Shown one piece after another: positions 1-6,349 of a stretch of DNA of 7,416 nt. Each line of letters opens with the position of its first letter. Position 1 is the first letter of the stretch. The notes beneath the pieces are model-generated. The model worked only from the letters and a program-made list of their open reading frames with translations. It was not told the origin of the DNA and searched no databases. The stretch lies in contig CAMOFS010000069.1 of assembly GCA_946613735.1 (NCBI GenBank), positions 1 through 7,416 of the forward strand, written 5' to 3'. The position numbers and the translations under genes are program-made. Source of the DNA: an uncultured Lachnospiraceae bacterium. Its GTDB lineage: Bacteria > Bacillota_A > Clostridia > Lachnospirales > Lachnospiraceae.

Positions 1-1
1 C

Positions 2-73
2 AGGCCGCTTGTAGGAAAGCTTATACCCACAGCCACCCGTGGGGATATCGTCCAGGCTGTGATCTGGTTTTAA
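2..73 (+). CDS. 3' end of an unidentified upstream gene (partial, probably frameshifted)
   Basis: From base 2 an open frame reads RPLVGKLIPTATRGDIVQ and ends AVIWF before a TAA at 71-73. The start lies outside the window. I do not recognise the family. Codon use is ordinary for the neighbourhood, so it looks like real coding sequence. The frame stops abruptly, and a protein-like continuation lies in the next frame (69-143). Removing one T from the TTTT at 68-71 would join the two into one C-terminus ending NEVSK. The gene therefore probably ends at 143 and is interrupted by a one-base insertion, an assembly error or a frameshift site. In the joined reading it would end 28 bases before the ATPase gene, which suits a shared operon. 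Confidence 0.5.
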   Translation, partial: RPLVGKLIPTATRGDIVQAVIWF

Positions 74-143
74 TAAAGATGAGTTTGTGGCCTTTGACTT
101 TGAAACGGATGAGATCTATATTAAAAATGAAGTGAGCAAATGA
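69..143 (+). other. Out-of-frame continuation of the upstream gene
   Basis: In the frame one base later than the partial gene before it, codons give FNKDEFVAFDFETDEIYI and end NEVSK at a TGA (141-143). The stretch is acidic and beta-like, has no start codon or ribosome binding site of its own, and joins smoothly to the AVIW of the preceding frame. This makes it the likely true C-terminus of the upstream protein rather than a separate gene. Confidence 0.5.
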
Positions 144-160
144 CAGGAGAAGAAAGAATT

Positions 161-165
161 AGGAG
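161..165 (+). promoter_or_regulatory. Ribosome binding site of the AAA+ ATPase gene
   Basis: AGGAG lies six bases before the ATG at 172. The next in-frame ATG, at 181, would be 15 bases away, so the site favours the first start. Confidence 0.75.
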
Positions 166-171
166 AAACTG

Positions 172-2319
172 ATGGATACTATGGATGTTATTGGCGTATA
201 TTATCCCACACTCGATGAGTCACCCTTTACATCAGAGGAGGATATGAAAAGTCACTGGTTTTTGTTCGTTGGTCTTTTATGCTATTTATTAAAGGACGAG
301 ATGGACAGTAACCTGCCCACATTAAAAAGCAGGGTGGGAATGGGCTATCAGGAGGATGATGTGGATAAAGTGCTTTTGCCCTCGTTTGTGGGGACAAAGA
401 GAGGTGACTGCTATTCTCCGGAGATTGAAGCGCTATATAGGACCCTTATAAAAAAGGGCAGTGATGAATATCCCCTTTGCCGGGTGCTTGCTTCAAAGCT
501 TTCAGACATTGAGAAGCTGGCAGTGCTTTTAGCATATGCGGCAGAGAAAAACCGAAAATACGGCCAGCTTTTTGCAGGCTTTATCTGCAAATCCGACAAG
601 TCGGTTTCACCGGCTACGGTGGGGATATGCATGGATATGGCCAGGTTTTTTATACCGGATGCTTCACCGGTTTCACTTCTGTCGCCTGATTCGTATGTAA
701 ACAGGGTCATTTTAAATAACAAGCCGGACATTTATAAAAATGGTGGCATGTCCCGGGAGTTTACCCTCAGGGGGAATGTAATGGGCTTTATCGAAGGGGG
801 ATATCCCGTGCTTTCCGCCATGGAGCCTTTTTCCTGGATACTTCCCGAAGTTTCCGGTGATGAGACGGTGTGCCTGACCTCCGTGAGGGATGAACTTAAA
901 AAAGCGCTGGAAAACTCCGAGGTGGTGGAGCTTTGCGGTAGTGAAGGCAGCGGCAGGCGCTTTTTACTTTCCATGGCAGATCCTGACAAGATTATCATCT
1001 GTGTGGATATGAAGGTCATTGCAGAAAGCCTTACGGACGAAGTGATGGAGGAGTGCATAGGAGAACTCATCTTTGCATCTGACTCCTGCGGATGCATCCC
1101 CTATCTGTGGTGCCAGGGCGGTCCCTCGGATTATGAAAGATCCCTCCGCAGGTTCTTTACCGGTCTTTACAAGGAGGTTGGGGTTTTTGTTTTGGGTGTG
1201 GATAAGCCCATTTCGGACTCCATTATCGGCGGCTGTGCCGATGCCATCTACCGCATAATCGTACCGGAGGTCACCTCCCACCATCAGAAGACTCTTTGGA
1301 CGGAGGCTGCAAAGGATCAGGGCCTGTCCTTTAAAAAGGGATATTCCCTTGATGTTTTGGTTTCCAAATATGTAATGTCACCGGGGCGGATCTTTGAGGT
1401 GATAAACAATGTGGCTGCCGTAAATGAAAAGAGCACAATAGATGAAAAGATACTTGAGGAACAGATCCGCCGTTGCTGCTCGGTGCAGTTTGGTGAAAAT
1501 GCCACCAGGCTTTCCTCGCCCTTTACCTGGGATGATCTTATGATGTCACCGGAGAGCGAGAAGATCCTGCGCATGGCGGCAGACCGGGTGAAGTACCGTT
1601 CTACGGTAAACGAGGATTACGGCTTTGCAAAAAAGCTTCCCTACGGCAGGGGAGTGGCCATAGTTTTCTACGGACCTCCCGGAACAGGAAAGACCATGGC
1701 GGCACAGGTTTTGGCCAACGAGCTGGGACTGGATATCTATCGTATCGATCTTTCCCAGGTATCCAGCAAGTACATTGGTGAGACAGAGAAAAACCTGGGT
1801 TCCGTTTTTGAGGCAGCTAAAAACTCAAATGCTATACTTTTCTTTGATGAGGCGGACTCCCTGTTTTCAAAGCGTACACAGGTGTCCTCGTCAAATGATA
1901 AATATGCCAATGCAGAGACCTCGTATCTTTTGCAGAAGATAGAAGAGTACACAGGAGTCTCCGTGCTGGCCACAAATAACCTTCAGAATTTCGATGCGGC
2001 TTTTAAGCGCAGGATGACCTTTATGATCCCCATAGAGTTGCCGGACGAGGAAACCCGTATTAGGCTTTGGGAGTCAGTTTTCCCGGAGGATGCACCCCTT
2101 TCCTCAGAGGTGGATGTAAAGATCATAGCCCATGTGGCGGAGCTTACGGGTTCATCCATCAAATCTGCAGCCGTTTCAGCAGCCTACATGGCCGCCGCAA
2201 CGGGCCGCAAGATCACCTGGGAGGACCTTATCGCAGCCATAGAGCTGGAGGCTTCAAAGTCCGGAACATTGGGGCTTGGCACCCGCCTGAGGGAAGCTGT
2301 CCTCACCGGAATTGACTAA
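172..2319 (+). CDS. Double AAA+ ATPase of the contractile injection system type (Afp15/Pvc15-like)
   Basis: A cytoplasmic ATPase, probably a remodelling or assembly factor of a contractile injection system. Residues about 111-156 (SDIEKLAVLLAYAAEKNRKY, then SPATVGI) match the N-terminal helical region known from eCIS ATPases. A first AAA-like module follows: degenerate P-loop GSEGSGRR (256-263), with Arg where Lys is expected, and a lid ending in SPGRIF (403-408). The second AAA+ module is complete: Walker A GPPGTGKT (501-508), Walker B FFDEAD (557-562), sensor 1 ATNN (600-603) and arginine-finger candidates R613/R614. The sensor-2 helix begins TGSSIKSA (659-666), with Lys in the usual Arg position. 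The 715-residue length fits the family, and the start is fixed by AGGAG at 161. In Afp/PVC clusters this ATPase lies near the end of the structural genes, so the tail genes may be upstream. Family assignment rests on motif recall, not on a search; a generic CDC48-like ATPase is the alternative. Confidence 0.85.
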   Translation: MDTMDVIGVYYPTLDESPFTSEEDMKSHWFLFVGLLCYLLKDEMDSNLPTLKSRVGMGYQEDDVDKVLLPSFVGTKRGDCYSPEIEALYRTLIKKGSDEYPLCRVLASKLSDIEKLAVLLAYAAEKNRKYGQLFAGFICKSDKSVSPATVGICMDMARFFIPDASPVSLLSPDSYVNRVILNNKPDIYKNGGMSREFTLRGNVMGFIEGGYPVLSAMEPFSWILPEVSGDETVCLTSVRDELKKALENSEVVELCGSEGSGRRFLLSMADPDKIIICVDMKVIAESLTDEVMEECIGELIFASDSCGCIPYLWCQGGPSDYERSLRRFFTGLYKEVGVFVLGVDKPISDSIIGGCADAIYRIIVPEVTSHHQKTLWTEAAKDQGLSFKKGYSLDVLVSKYVMSPGRIFEVINNVAAVNEKSTIDEKILEEQIRRCCSVQFGENATRLSSPFTWDDLMMSPESEKILRMAADRVKYRSTVNEDYGFAKKLPYGRGVAIVFYGPPGTGKTMAAQVLANELGLDIYRIDLSQVSSKYIGETEKNLGSVFEAAKNSNAILFFDEADSLFSKRTQVSSSNDKYANAETSYLLQKIEEYTGVSVLATNNLQNFDAAFKRRMTFMIPIELPDEETRIRLWESVFPEDAPLSSEVDVKIIAHVAELTGSSIKSAAVSAAYMAAATGRKITWEDLIAAIELEASKSGTLGLGTRLREAVLTGID

Positions 2320-2325
2320 AAATGA

Positions 2326-2352
2326 CAATATTATACGTCCTTTTGCAATATT
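2326..2352 (+). repeat. Direct repeat CAATATT upstream of the regulator promoter
   Basis: CAATATT occurs at 2326-2332 and again at 2346-2352, 20 bases apart, about two helical turns. Each copy is followed, after a variable few bases, by a similar GTnnTTTTG stretch. The pair ends 12 bases before the -35 box. SARP-type activators are known to bind direct repeats just upstream of -35, so this could be an autoregulatory site. The DNA is AT-rich, so chance is a real alternative. Confidence 0.35.
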
Positions 2353-2364
2353 TTTGTGATTTTG

Positions 2365-2393
2365 TTGAAATAATGGTCTTCATTTGATAGAAT
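2365..2393 (+). promoter_or_regulatory. Sigma-A promoter with extended -10
   Basis: TTGAAA (2365-2370), a 17-base spacer and TAGAAT (2388-2393) each match five of six consensus positions. TG one base before the -10 makes it an extended -10. Transcription would begin near 2400 and give a leader of about 70 bases before the regulator at 2472. It probably drives the regulator and the genes after it, since no later gap holds a comparable promoter. Confidence 0.7.
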
Positions 2394-2471
2394 AATTGAG
2401 TGATTTATACAAAGATAGTAGCATTGTAGGGATCTATCCGGTTTTCTGCTTGCAGTTATGGATGTTTACAG

Positions 2472-3032
2472 ATGTATGTACTGATCGTCAATGAGGATAC
2501 AATTTCATCGGAGATGACAGCCCAGGCAGCTGCCATAAGGGAAGCTGTTAAGGGAGTTGCGCCTCAAGTGGAGTGTGAGATAGTTGAGGATCTCGACAGT
2601 GCGACACTTGGAAAGAAATCTGCCAAACCTATCCGTGTTAACTGCTTTGGGGAGTTTGAGGTTTTTTCAAAAGATGGCCCGCTTGGGTTTAAACGCGCCC
2701 GAACCAAGGAGCTTTTTGCGATCCTTGTCTGTCACAGGGGCAGCATGCTTTCCATGGGCACACTCATGTCTATCCTCTGGGAGGACGGTGAGGATTCCGA
2801 TTCGGACAGGAGCTATCTTCGCAACATGATCAGTGACCTTAAAAAGACTCTTAGTGATGTGGGTGCCGGTGACATCATCATCAAAAAGTACAACAGCATC
2901 GGAGTTGCCACTGACATGATCGACTGCGATTACTACGATTTTTTAGATGGAAAATGGGAGGCGGTTGAAAGATACAACGGTCAGTTCATGAGACAGTATC
3001 CATGGGCTGAGTATGAGCTTTCACAGATCTGA
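2472..3032 (+). CDS. SARP/OmpR-type transcriptional regulator with a truncated receiver
   Basis: A small DNA-binding regulator of 186 residues. Residues 1-44 look like the first strand, first helix and second strand of a response-regulator receiver (MYVLIVNED, then an amphipathic helix, then VECEIVED). The receiver then stops, so the strand bearing the phospho-accepting Asp is absent. Residues 54-145 form a winged helix: IRVNCFGEFEVF strands, helix RTKELFAILV (77-86), LSMGTLMSILWED (93-105), probable recognition helix SDRSYLRNMISDLKKTL (111-127) and a beta hairpin (DIIIKKYNSIGV). The tail from 151 (DCDYYDFLDG to QYPWAE) resembles only the first part of a BTAD domain. Full-length relatives in Clostridia carry an intact receiver. 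No clear Shine-Dalgarno site precedes the ATG. It likely regulates the injection-system-like genes around it, independently of phosphorylation (inference). Confidence 0.8.
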   Translation: MYVLIVNEDTISSEMTAQAAAIREAVKGVAPQVECEIVEDLDSATLGKKSAKPIRVNCFGEFEVFSKDGPLGFKRARTKELFAILVCHRGSMLSMGTLMSILWEDGEDSDSDRSYLRNMISDLKKTLSDVGAGDIIIKKYNSIGVATDMIDCDYYDFLDGKWEAVERYNGQFMRQYPWAEYELSQI

Positions 3033-3033
3033 C

Positions 3034-3555
3034 ATGAAGGATAAAAAGACAAAAAACATACTGACGGTGATCATCATTTTGATCATGCTTGCATCCGCAG
3101 CGGTTGCCATAATCTCCGTCAAGGGATTTCCCAAGATAGAGCTTTCCGGTGTAAACCTTGACAAGGGCTATGATGACCGTAAGGAAAAGAGGGATGAAGC
3201 ACAAAAGTCCATCCTGGGAGAGTGGCAGGCCACAGACAATGACAACTTCGTAGTGGATGTCTGGAGAGACGGCGAGGGCCTGTTCCACGCCACGGTGAAC
3301 TACTCCGAAAAAGAGGGCGAGGTTTACTTCTGGGAGATGACCGGCGGCTGGCAGGACAATGAAGTCGGATTCATCTATTCCGATTGCAAAAAGTCTCTGG
3401 TGACCTATGACGCCGACGGTAATCCCACCGAGGAGGTCATCTACGAGGAGGGAGTCGGTTCCATCACAAGCGATGGCCATGACAGCATCACCTGGACCGA
3501 CAAAAATGAAAAGATGGGTGATGGTATCACCTTTGAATATATTGGAGAGTATTAA
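3034..3555 (+). CDS. Single-span membrane protein with a small beta-rich outer domain
   Basis: A 173-residue protein of unknown function. A lysine-rich start (MKDKKTKN) leads into one hydrophobic segment (about 9-29), then a charged linker (residues 40-58) and a compact domain beginning ILGEWQATDNDNF with many short strands (VDVWRD, YFWEMTGGW, GFIYSD, SITWTD). The LGEW opening recalls small lipocalin-like domains, a weak resemblance only. There is no lipobox cysteine. The segment could be an anchor or a signal peptide, with AVA near 23-25 as a possible cleavage motif. The chosen ATG lies one base after the regulator's stop, suggesting coupled translation. An in-frame ATG at 3013 would add seven residues and overlap the regulator. 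Neither start has a strong ribosome binding site. Confidence 0.75.
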   Translation: MKDKKTKNILTVIIILIMLASAAVAIISVKGFPKIELSGVNLDKGYDDRKEKRDEAQKSILGEWQATDNDNFVVDVWRDGEGLFHATVNYSEKEGEVYFWEMTGGWQDNEVGFIYSDCKKSLVTYDADGNPTEEVIYEEGVGSITSDGHDSITWTDKNEKMGDGITFEYIGEY

Positions 3556-3588
3556 GGTTTTATAGTAGGTCAATAGCCTAAAGAAGCG

Positions 3589-3594
3589 AAGGAG
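3589..3594 (+). promoter_or_regulatory. Ribosome binding site of the 623-residue protein gene
   Basis: AAGGAG lies nine bases before the ATG at 3604. It supports that start over the in-frame ATG at 3661 and is much stronger than the signals before the two preceding genes. Confidence 0.75.
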
Positions 3595-3603
3595 AAGCGT
3601 ATT

Positions 3604-5475
3604 ATGAACAACACACAACTCTATCCATTTGAACGTAACCGTTATTACCCCAGAAAGCGTATGTCCAGCGGCGATTTCACAGCTGAGCAGACCTACATGA
3701 ACAACAAGCGCCGTTTCTTAAACGGGCTGATGTACGGATCCGGGGTAGTGTGCGGACTGGGGGTTTTCTCTCTCGACGATCTGTCATTTCTTGTTGAGAG
3801 CGGCGTTGCCATCGACGGCATGGGCCGTGAGATCGTGGTGGAGACATCAGATGTTAAAAAGCTTTCCGCAATAGAGGGCTTTGACTCACTGCGCACCAAC
3901 AAAGCATCCCTTTGCCTTAAGTACAAGGAGGATGACGTACACAAGGTTTACGCCATCGACCAGGATGATCCCGGTGCCGAGTTCCAGTACAACCGAGTGC
4001 GTGAGGGCTACACGCTTTTCCTCATGGACCAGGAGGACATTCCCGAGGTTTACGAGATGGAGAGTGAGTTCCTTTTAAGCTCGGTTTTGTATTCCAGCAT
4101 GAACTACATGGTGACCTTCCGTATGCCCGCATCGGCATGCCGCGGTCATGTTATCCGTGCCGAGGTCATCATCGAAAAGATCTCCGATGAAAATGTTTCT
4201 CTTACATATTCTGCAAAGCTCCAGACGCCTACCTTCACTTCCGCGGAGGGTATGAATTACATCGATGTTGAGATCAACGATGTATTCCTTTCCATGGGTG
4301 AAAAGACGGTATTGGATTATTGGATGGACACACTTGATTCTCCGGTCAACAACACCAATATTATTTTGGAGACAGGCTCCGCCAAGGCTTTCGAAAATGA
4401 TGTGGCCTGTGAGGTTCCCGCCAACTTCATGATGGAGGTTGCACTTACGAACCTTAAGCCCAGGCAGCTGGTTAACCGCGAGATCGGGCGCATGAATCTT
4501 GAAATGAAAAATATCGGCGGTCAGGGAGACTACATCCGTCTGGCTGATTTCTCACTTGTCCGTACCGAGAGCGCATACATCATCGAGGATGTTACCGAGG
4601 CTACAGTCAAGCAGTATGTGGCTGTTCCCGCTCAGGATCTTAAACGCGGTGACTATCTCGAGTACTTTATCAAGGAAGCAGATATCCATCAGCCCAAGAT
4701 TCGGACAGCAGCATCGGATGTTCAGGCTGATGCAGCTGCCGGCAGGAAGTCTGCCTTCCCCGAGATCGCTACCGGTCTTGTGGAGATCCCTCTCGGTGAG
4801 GATGCCAGGAGGGGCGATATCTTCTACTCAGGCGAGATCCTTCACGGCCTGGGCAAGGGCAATGTTTATGTTGAGGTAGGCTACGAGCTTATCTCTGATG
4901 ATACCGATAAGAGCAGTAACTTAAAGAGCACCATCTATGGTTCTCCCGACATCTTCGGCAAGGAGCAGAAGAGTGTGGTCAATGCAGAGACCGCTGTCCG
5001 CGTACTTAATGATAAGGGCAGTTTTGTTGTAGGAGCACGTCTTTTGGATGCCGTTGATTTCCTTGTGCTCACCTACAGGTGGGTTGCCATCAGATTCCCC
5101 TCAGGTGAGGAGATCTCAGATGAGTCAGAGATCGTCGGAGCAAGCATTTCTCCCGAGATGCCTACAGTCAGGATGCTTACAAAGGAAAGCCACTACTTCG
5201 GTGTCAGGTTTGAGGGCATGGAGCCCTGCTCAGTTTCCTATGAGCTCACCGATGAAAACAGCGGCGACATCACGGCAGACGGTGTTTACACTGCACCCGC
5301 CAAGGCCGGAGTTTATGAGATCAGGATCTTCTGCACAGATATGCCGAAAATCTGCACCTATGCATATGCAGTTGTTGAAAAGAAGGGGCTCGAAGATAGA
5401 CCTGAAGAGTCATCAGCAGAGCAGCCTGCACTTGGCGGCGGATCGGCACAGATGGTTGGCGGTCTTGTTCGTTGA
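3604..5475 (+). CDS. Injection-system/phage-tail-cluster protein with C-terminal Ig-like domain
   Basis: A 623-residue protein, probably a structural or accessory part of a contractile-injection-like particle. The N-terminus (9-54) reads FERNRYYPRKRMSSGDF, then EQTYMNNKRRFLNGL and YGSGVVCGLGV. It matches a motif I know from proteins in phage-tail-like and eCIS clusters (R-Y-F/Y-x-x-K, a DF-x-x-EQ-x-Y helix, G-V-V-x-G-L). The middle (about 155-500) is beta-rich and not recognised. Residues 510-594 form an Ig-like domain with the typical ITADGVYTAPAKAGVYEI ending. The last 29 residues are a flexible Ser/Gly/Glu tail ending GGLVR. No signal peptide or membrane span is visible, so it is probably cytoplasmic or assembled into a particle. 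Arginine codons are mostly CGT/CGC, unlike the ATPase gene, hinting at high expression. Its exact role (baseplate, fibre or surface adaptor) cannot be told from this sequence. Confidence 0.7.
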   Translation: MNNTQLYPFERNRYYPRKRMSSGDFTAEQTYMNNKRRFLNGLMYGSGVVCGLGVFSLDDLSFLVESGVAIDGMGREIVVETSDVKKLSAIEGFDSLRTNKASLCLKYKEDDVHKVYAIDQDDPGAEFQYNRVREGYTLFLMDQEDIPEVYEMESEFLLSSVLYSSMNYMVTFRMPASACRGHVIRAEVIIEKISDENVSLTYSAKLQTPTFTSAEGMNYIDVEINDVFLSMGEKTVLDYWMDTLDSPVNNTNIILETGSAKAFENDVACEVPANFMMEVALTNLKPRQLVNREIGRMNLEMKNIGGQGDYIRLADFSLVRTESAYIIEDVTEATVKQYVAVPAQDLKRGDYLEYFIKEADIHQPKIRTAASDVQADAAAGRKSAFPEIATGLVEIPLGEDARRGDIFYSGEILHGLGKGNVYVEVGYELISDDTDKSSNLKSTIYGSPDIFGKEQKSVVNAETAVRVLNDKGSFVVGARLLDAVDFLVLTYRWVAIRFPSGEEISDESEIVGASISPEMPTVRMLTKESHYFGVRFEGMEPCSVSYELTDENSGDITADGVYTAPAKAGVYEIRIFCTDMPKICTYAYAVVEKKGLEDRPEESSAEQPALGGGSAQMVGGLVR

Positions 5476-5480
5476 GGGGG
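5475..5480 (+). promoter_or_regulatory. Ribosome binding site deciding the pseudokinase gene start
   Basis: AGGGGG begins at the last base of the preceding stop codon. It lies nine bases before TTG at 5490 and twelve before GTG at 5493. No ATG is available nearby, and a TTG at 5472 would place the site inside the gene, so a TTG start at 5490 fits best. Confidence 0.6.
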
Positions 5481-5489
5481 ATAGGCGAT

Positions 5490-6338
5490 TTGGTGTATCG
5501 AACACAGAAATTGAGACTGTCCGAAGTACAGCTTGTTAAGGAGACGGATAACGGTCGTGTGATGGTCTGCGAGGATCTCAATTCCGCAGAGCGTGTCCGC
5601 TATAGCGTATACGAGACTCACGATCACGATATCATTGCCAGGCTGCACAGGGTTTACAGTGCTTCCAGAAATATATCTTCAGACACGGAGATCAATTATT
5701 TTTCGGATGCAGGTCAGTTTTTGGTCTTTTATCCCTATGTGGAGCAGAGGCCGATCTCGAGTTTTTACATGGGCAAGCACATGGACATCAACCTGTGCGA
5801 GACCATCTGTAAGAATTACATCATCACCTGCATGACCTCTGAGCTTCCCTGGCCGGTTTTGTATCTTGCGATAAGTCAGGGCCAGGTCAATATGGCTCGT
5901 GACGGCTCGGTTTTCCTGTCATATGTCATGGATCTTTCCGAGGTTGATGAGAATATCACTGAGCGTGACTGTGTAAAGCTTTGTGCAGATGACATGATCT
6001 CCATGCTCATGCAAAAGGAAGAAAAGCTCAAGTGGGATCTGAGGGATCTCTTACTGATGAAGCAGGAGAGGCTTGCTTTTTCCAGCTTTGTTGAGCTTTA
6101 CCGTGACGTGGATCTGGTTTCCGGCAGACATGCCAAAAGGGGACTTCTGCGCCGGCTTATGGTCTGGTTTGAAGATAACAAAGACAGGATGTTTCGGATC
6201 TTTTTGGTCATTTGTGTCATACTTTTAATATTTACATTGATCACTTTTTTGACAAATGCGATCTTCGGGGATGTTCCCTGGCTTAGATTTTTCATCAGGA
6301 GCTTTGAGAAGATCGGAGAAGAATCTCTGGTACAGTAA
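5490..6338 (+). CDS. Membrane-anchored pseudokinase-like protein
   Basis: A 282-residue protein whose residues 1-205 follow the order of a protein-kinase fold without its catalytic residues. Residues 12-41 resemble the N-lobe strands but lack a clear ATP-binding Lys. Residues 45-58 fit helix C (HDHDIIARLHRVYS). FLVFYPYVE (77-85) fits the hinge. The stretch 124-148 (LYLAISQGQVNM, then RDGSVFLSYVMD) sits where HxDLxxxN and DFG belong, but those residues are replaced. One membrane span covers about 237-259, preceded by a basic stretch (KRGLLRR), so the kinase-like part faces the cytoplasm and about 23 residues lie outside. EssB/YukC of type VII secretion has a similar pseudokinase-plus-span plan but a long outer domain; I see no closer likeness. 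It probably binds a partner at the membrane rather than phosphorylating it. The preceding gene ends 14 bases upstream. Confidence 0.65.
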   Translation: MVYRTQKLRLSEVQLVKETDNGRVMVCEDLNSAERVRYSVYETHDHDIIARLHRVYSASRNISSDTEINYFSDAGQFLVFYPYVEQRPISSFYMGKHMDINLCETICKNYIITCMTSELPWPVLYLAISQGQVNMARDGSVFLSYVMDLSEVDENITERDCVKLCADDMISMLMQKEEKLKWDLRDLLLMKQERLAFSSFVELYRDVDLVSGRHAKRGLLRRLMVWFEDNKDRMFRIFLVICVILLIFTLITFLTNAIFGDVPWLRFFIRSFEKIGEESLVQ

Positions 6339-6344
6339 AAGGAG
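6339..6344 (+). promoter_or_regulatory. Ribosome binding site of the last membrane-protein gene
   Basis: AAGGAG follows the previous stop codon directly and lies five bases before the ATG at 6350, showing tight operon packing. Confidence 0.75.
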
Positions 6345-6349
6345 AAAAA

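Noticed and set aside
964..1284. Minus-strand open frames inside the ATPase gene (also 411-731, 732-1097, 1317-1574 and 1737-1973)
   Set aside because: They are opposite a gene with intact AAA+ motifs and encode low-complexity, motif-free peptides.
2320..2362. Intrinsic terminator after the ATPase gene
   Set aside because: The only pairing is a six-base A/T stem between the two AATATT copies before TTTTT, with no G/C pairs. It is too weak to call, and the same bases are better described as a direct repeat.
2458..2484. An eight-codon frame (MDVYRCMY) overlapping the regulator start
   Set aside because: It could be a leader peptide, but it has no ribosome binding site and no attenuator-like codon run. 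Chance explains it.
3567..3580. TAGG/CCTA inverted repeat in the gap before the 623-residue protein gene
   Set aside because: Four-base arms are expected by chance, and no -35/-10 pair with proper spacing lies nearby.
2986..3618. A 210-residue open frame on the minus strand
   Set aside because: It is antisense to the membrane protein at 3034-3555, whose anchor, charged linker and operon spacing are convincing. The minus-strand product shows no domain and no ribosome binding site.
5472..5489. Extension of the pseudokinase gene to a TTG at 5472
   Set aside because: That codon overlaps the previous gene's stop, and the AGGGGG site would fall inside the coding region. TTG at 5490 has the better spacing.
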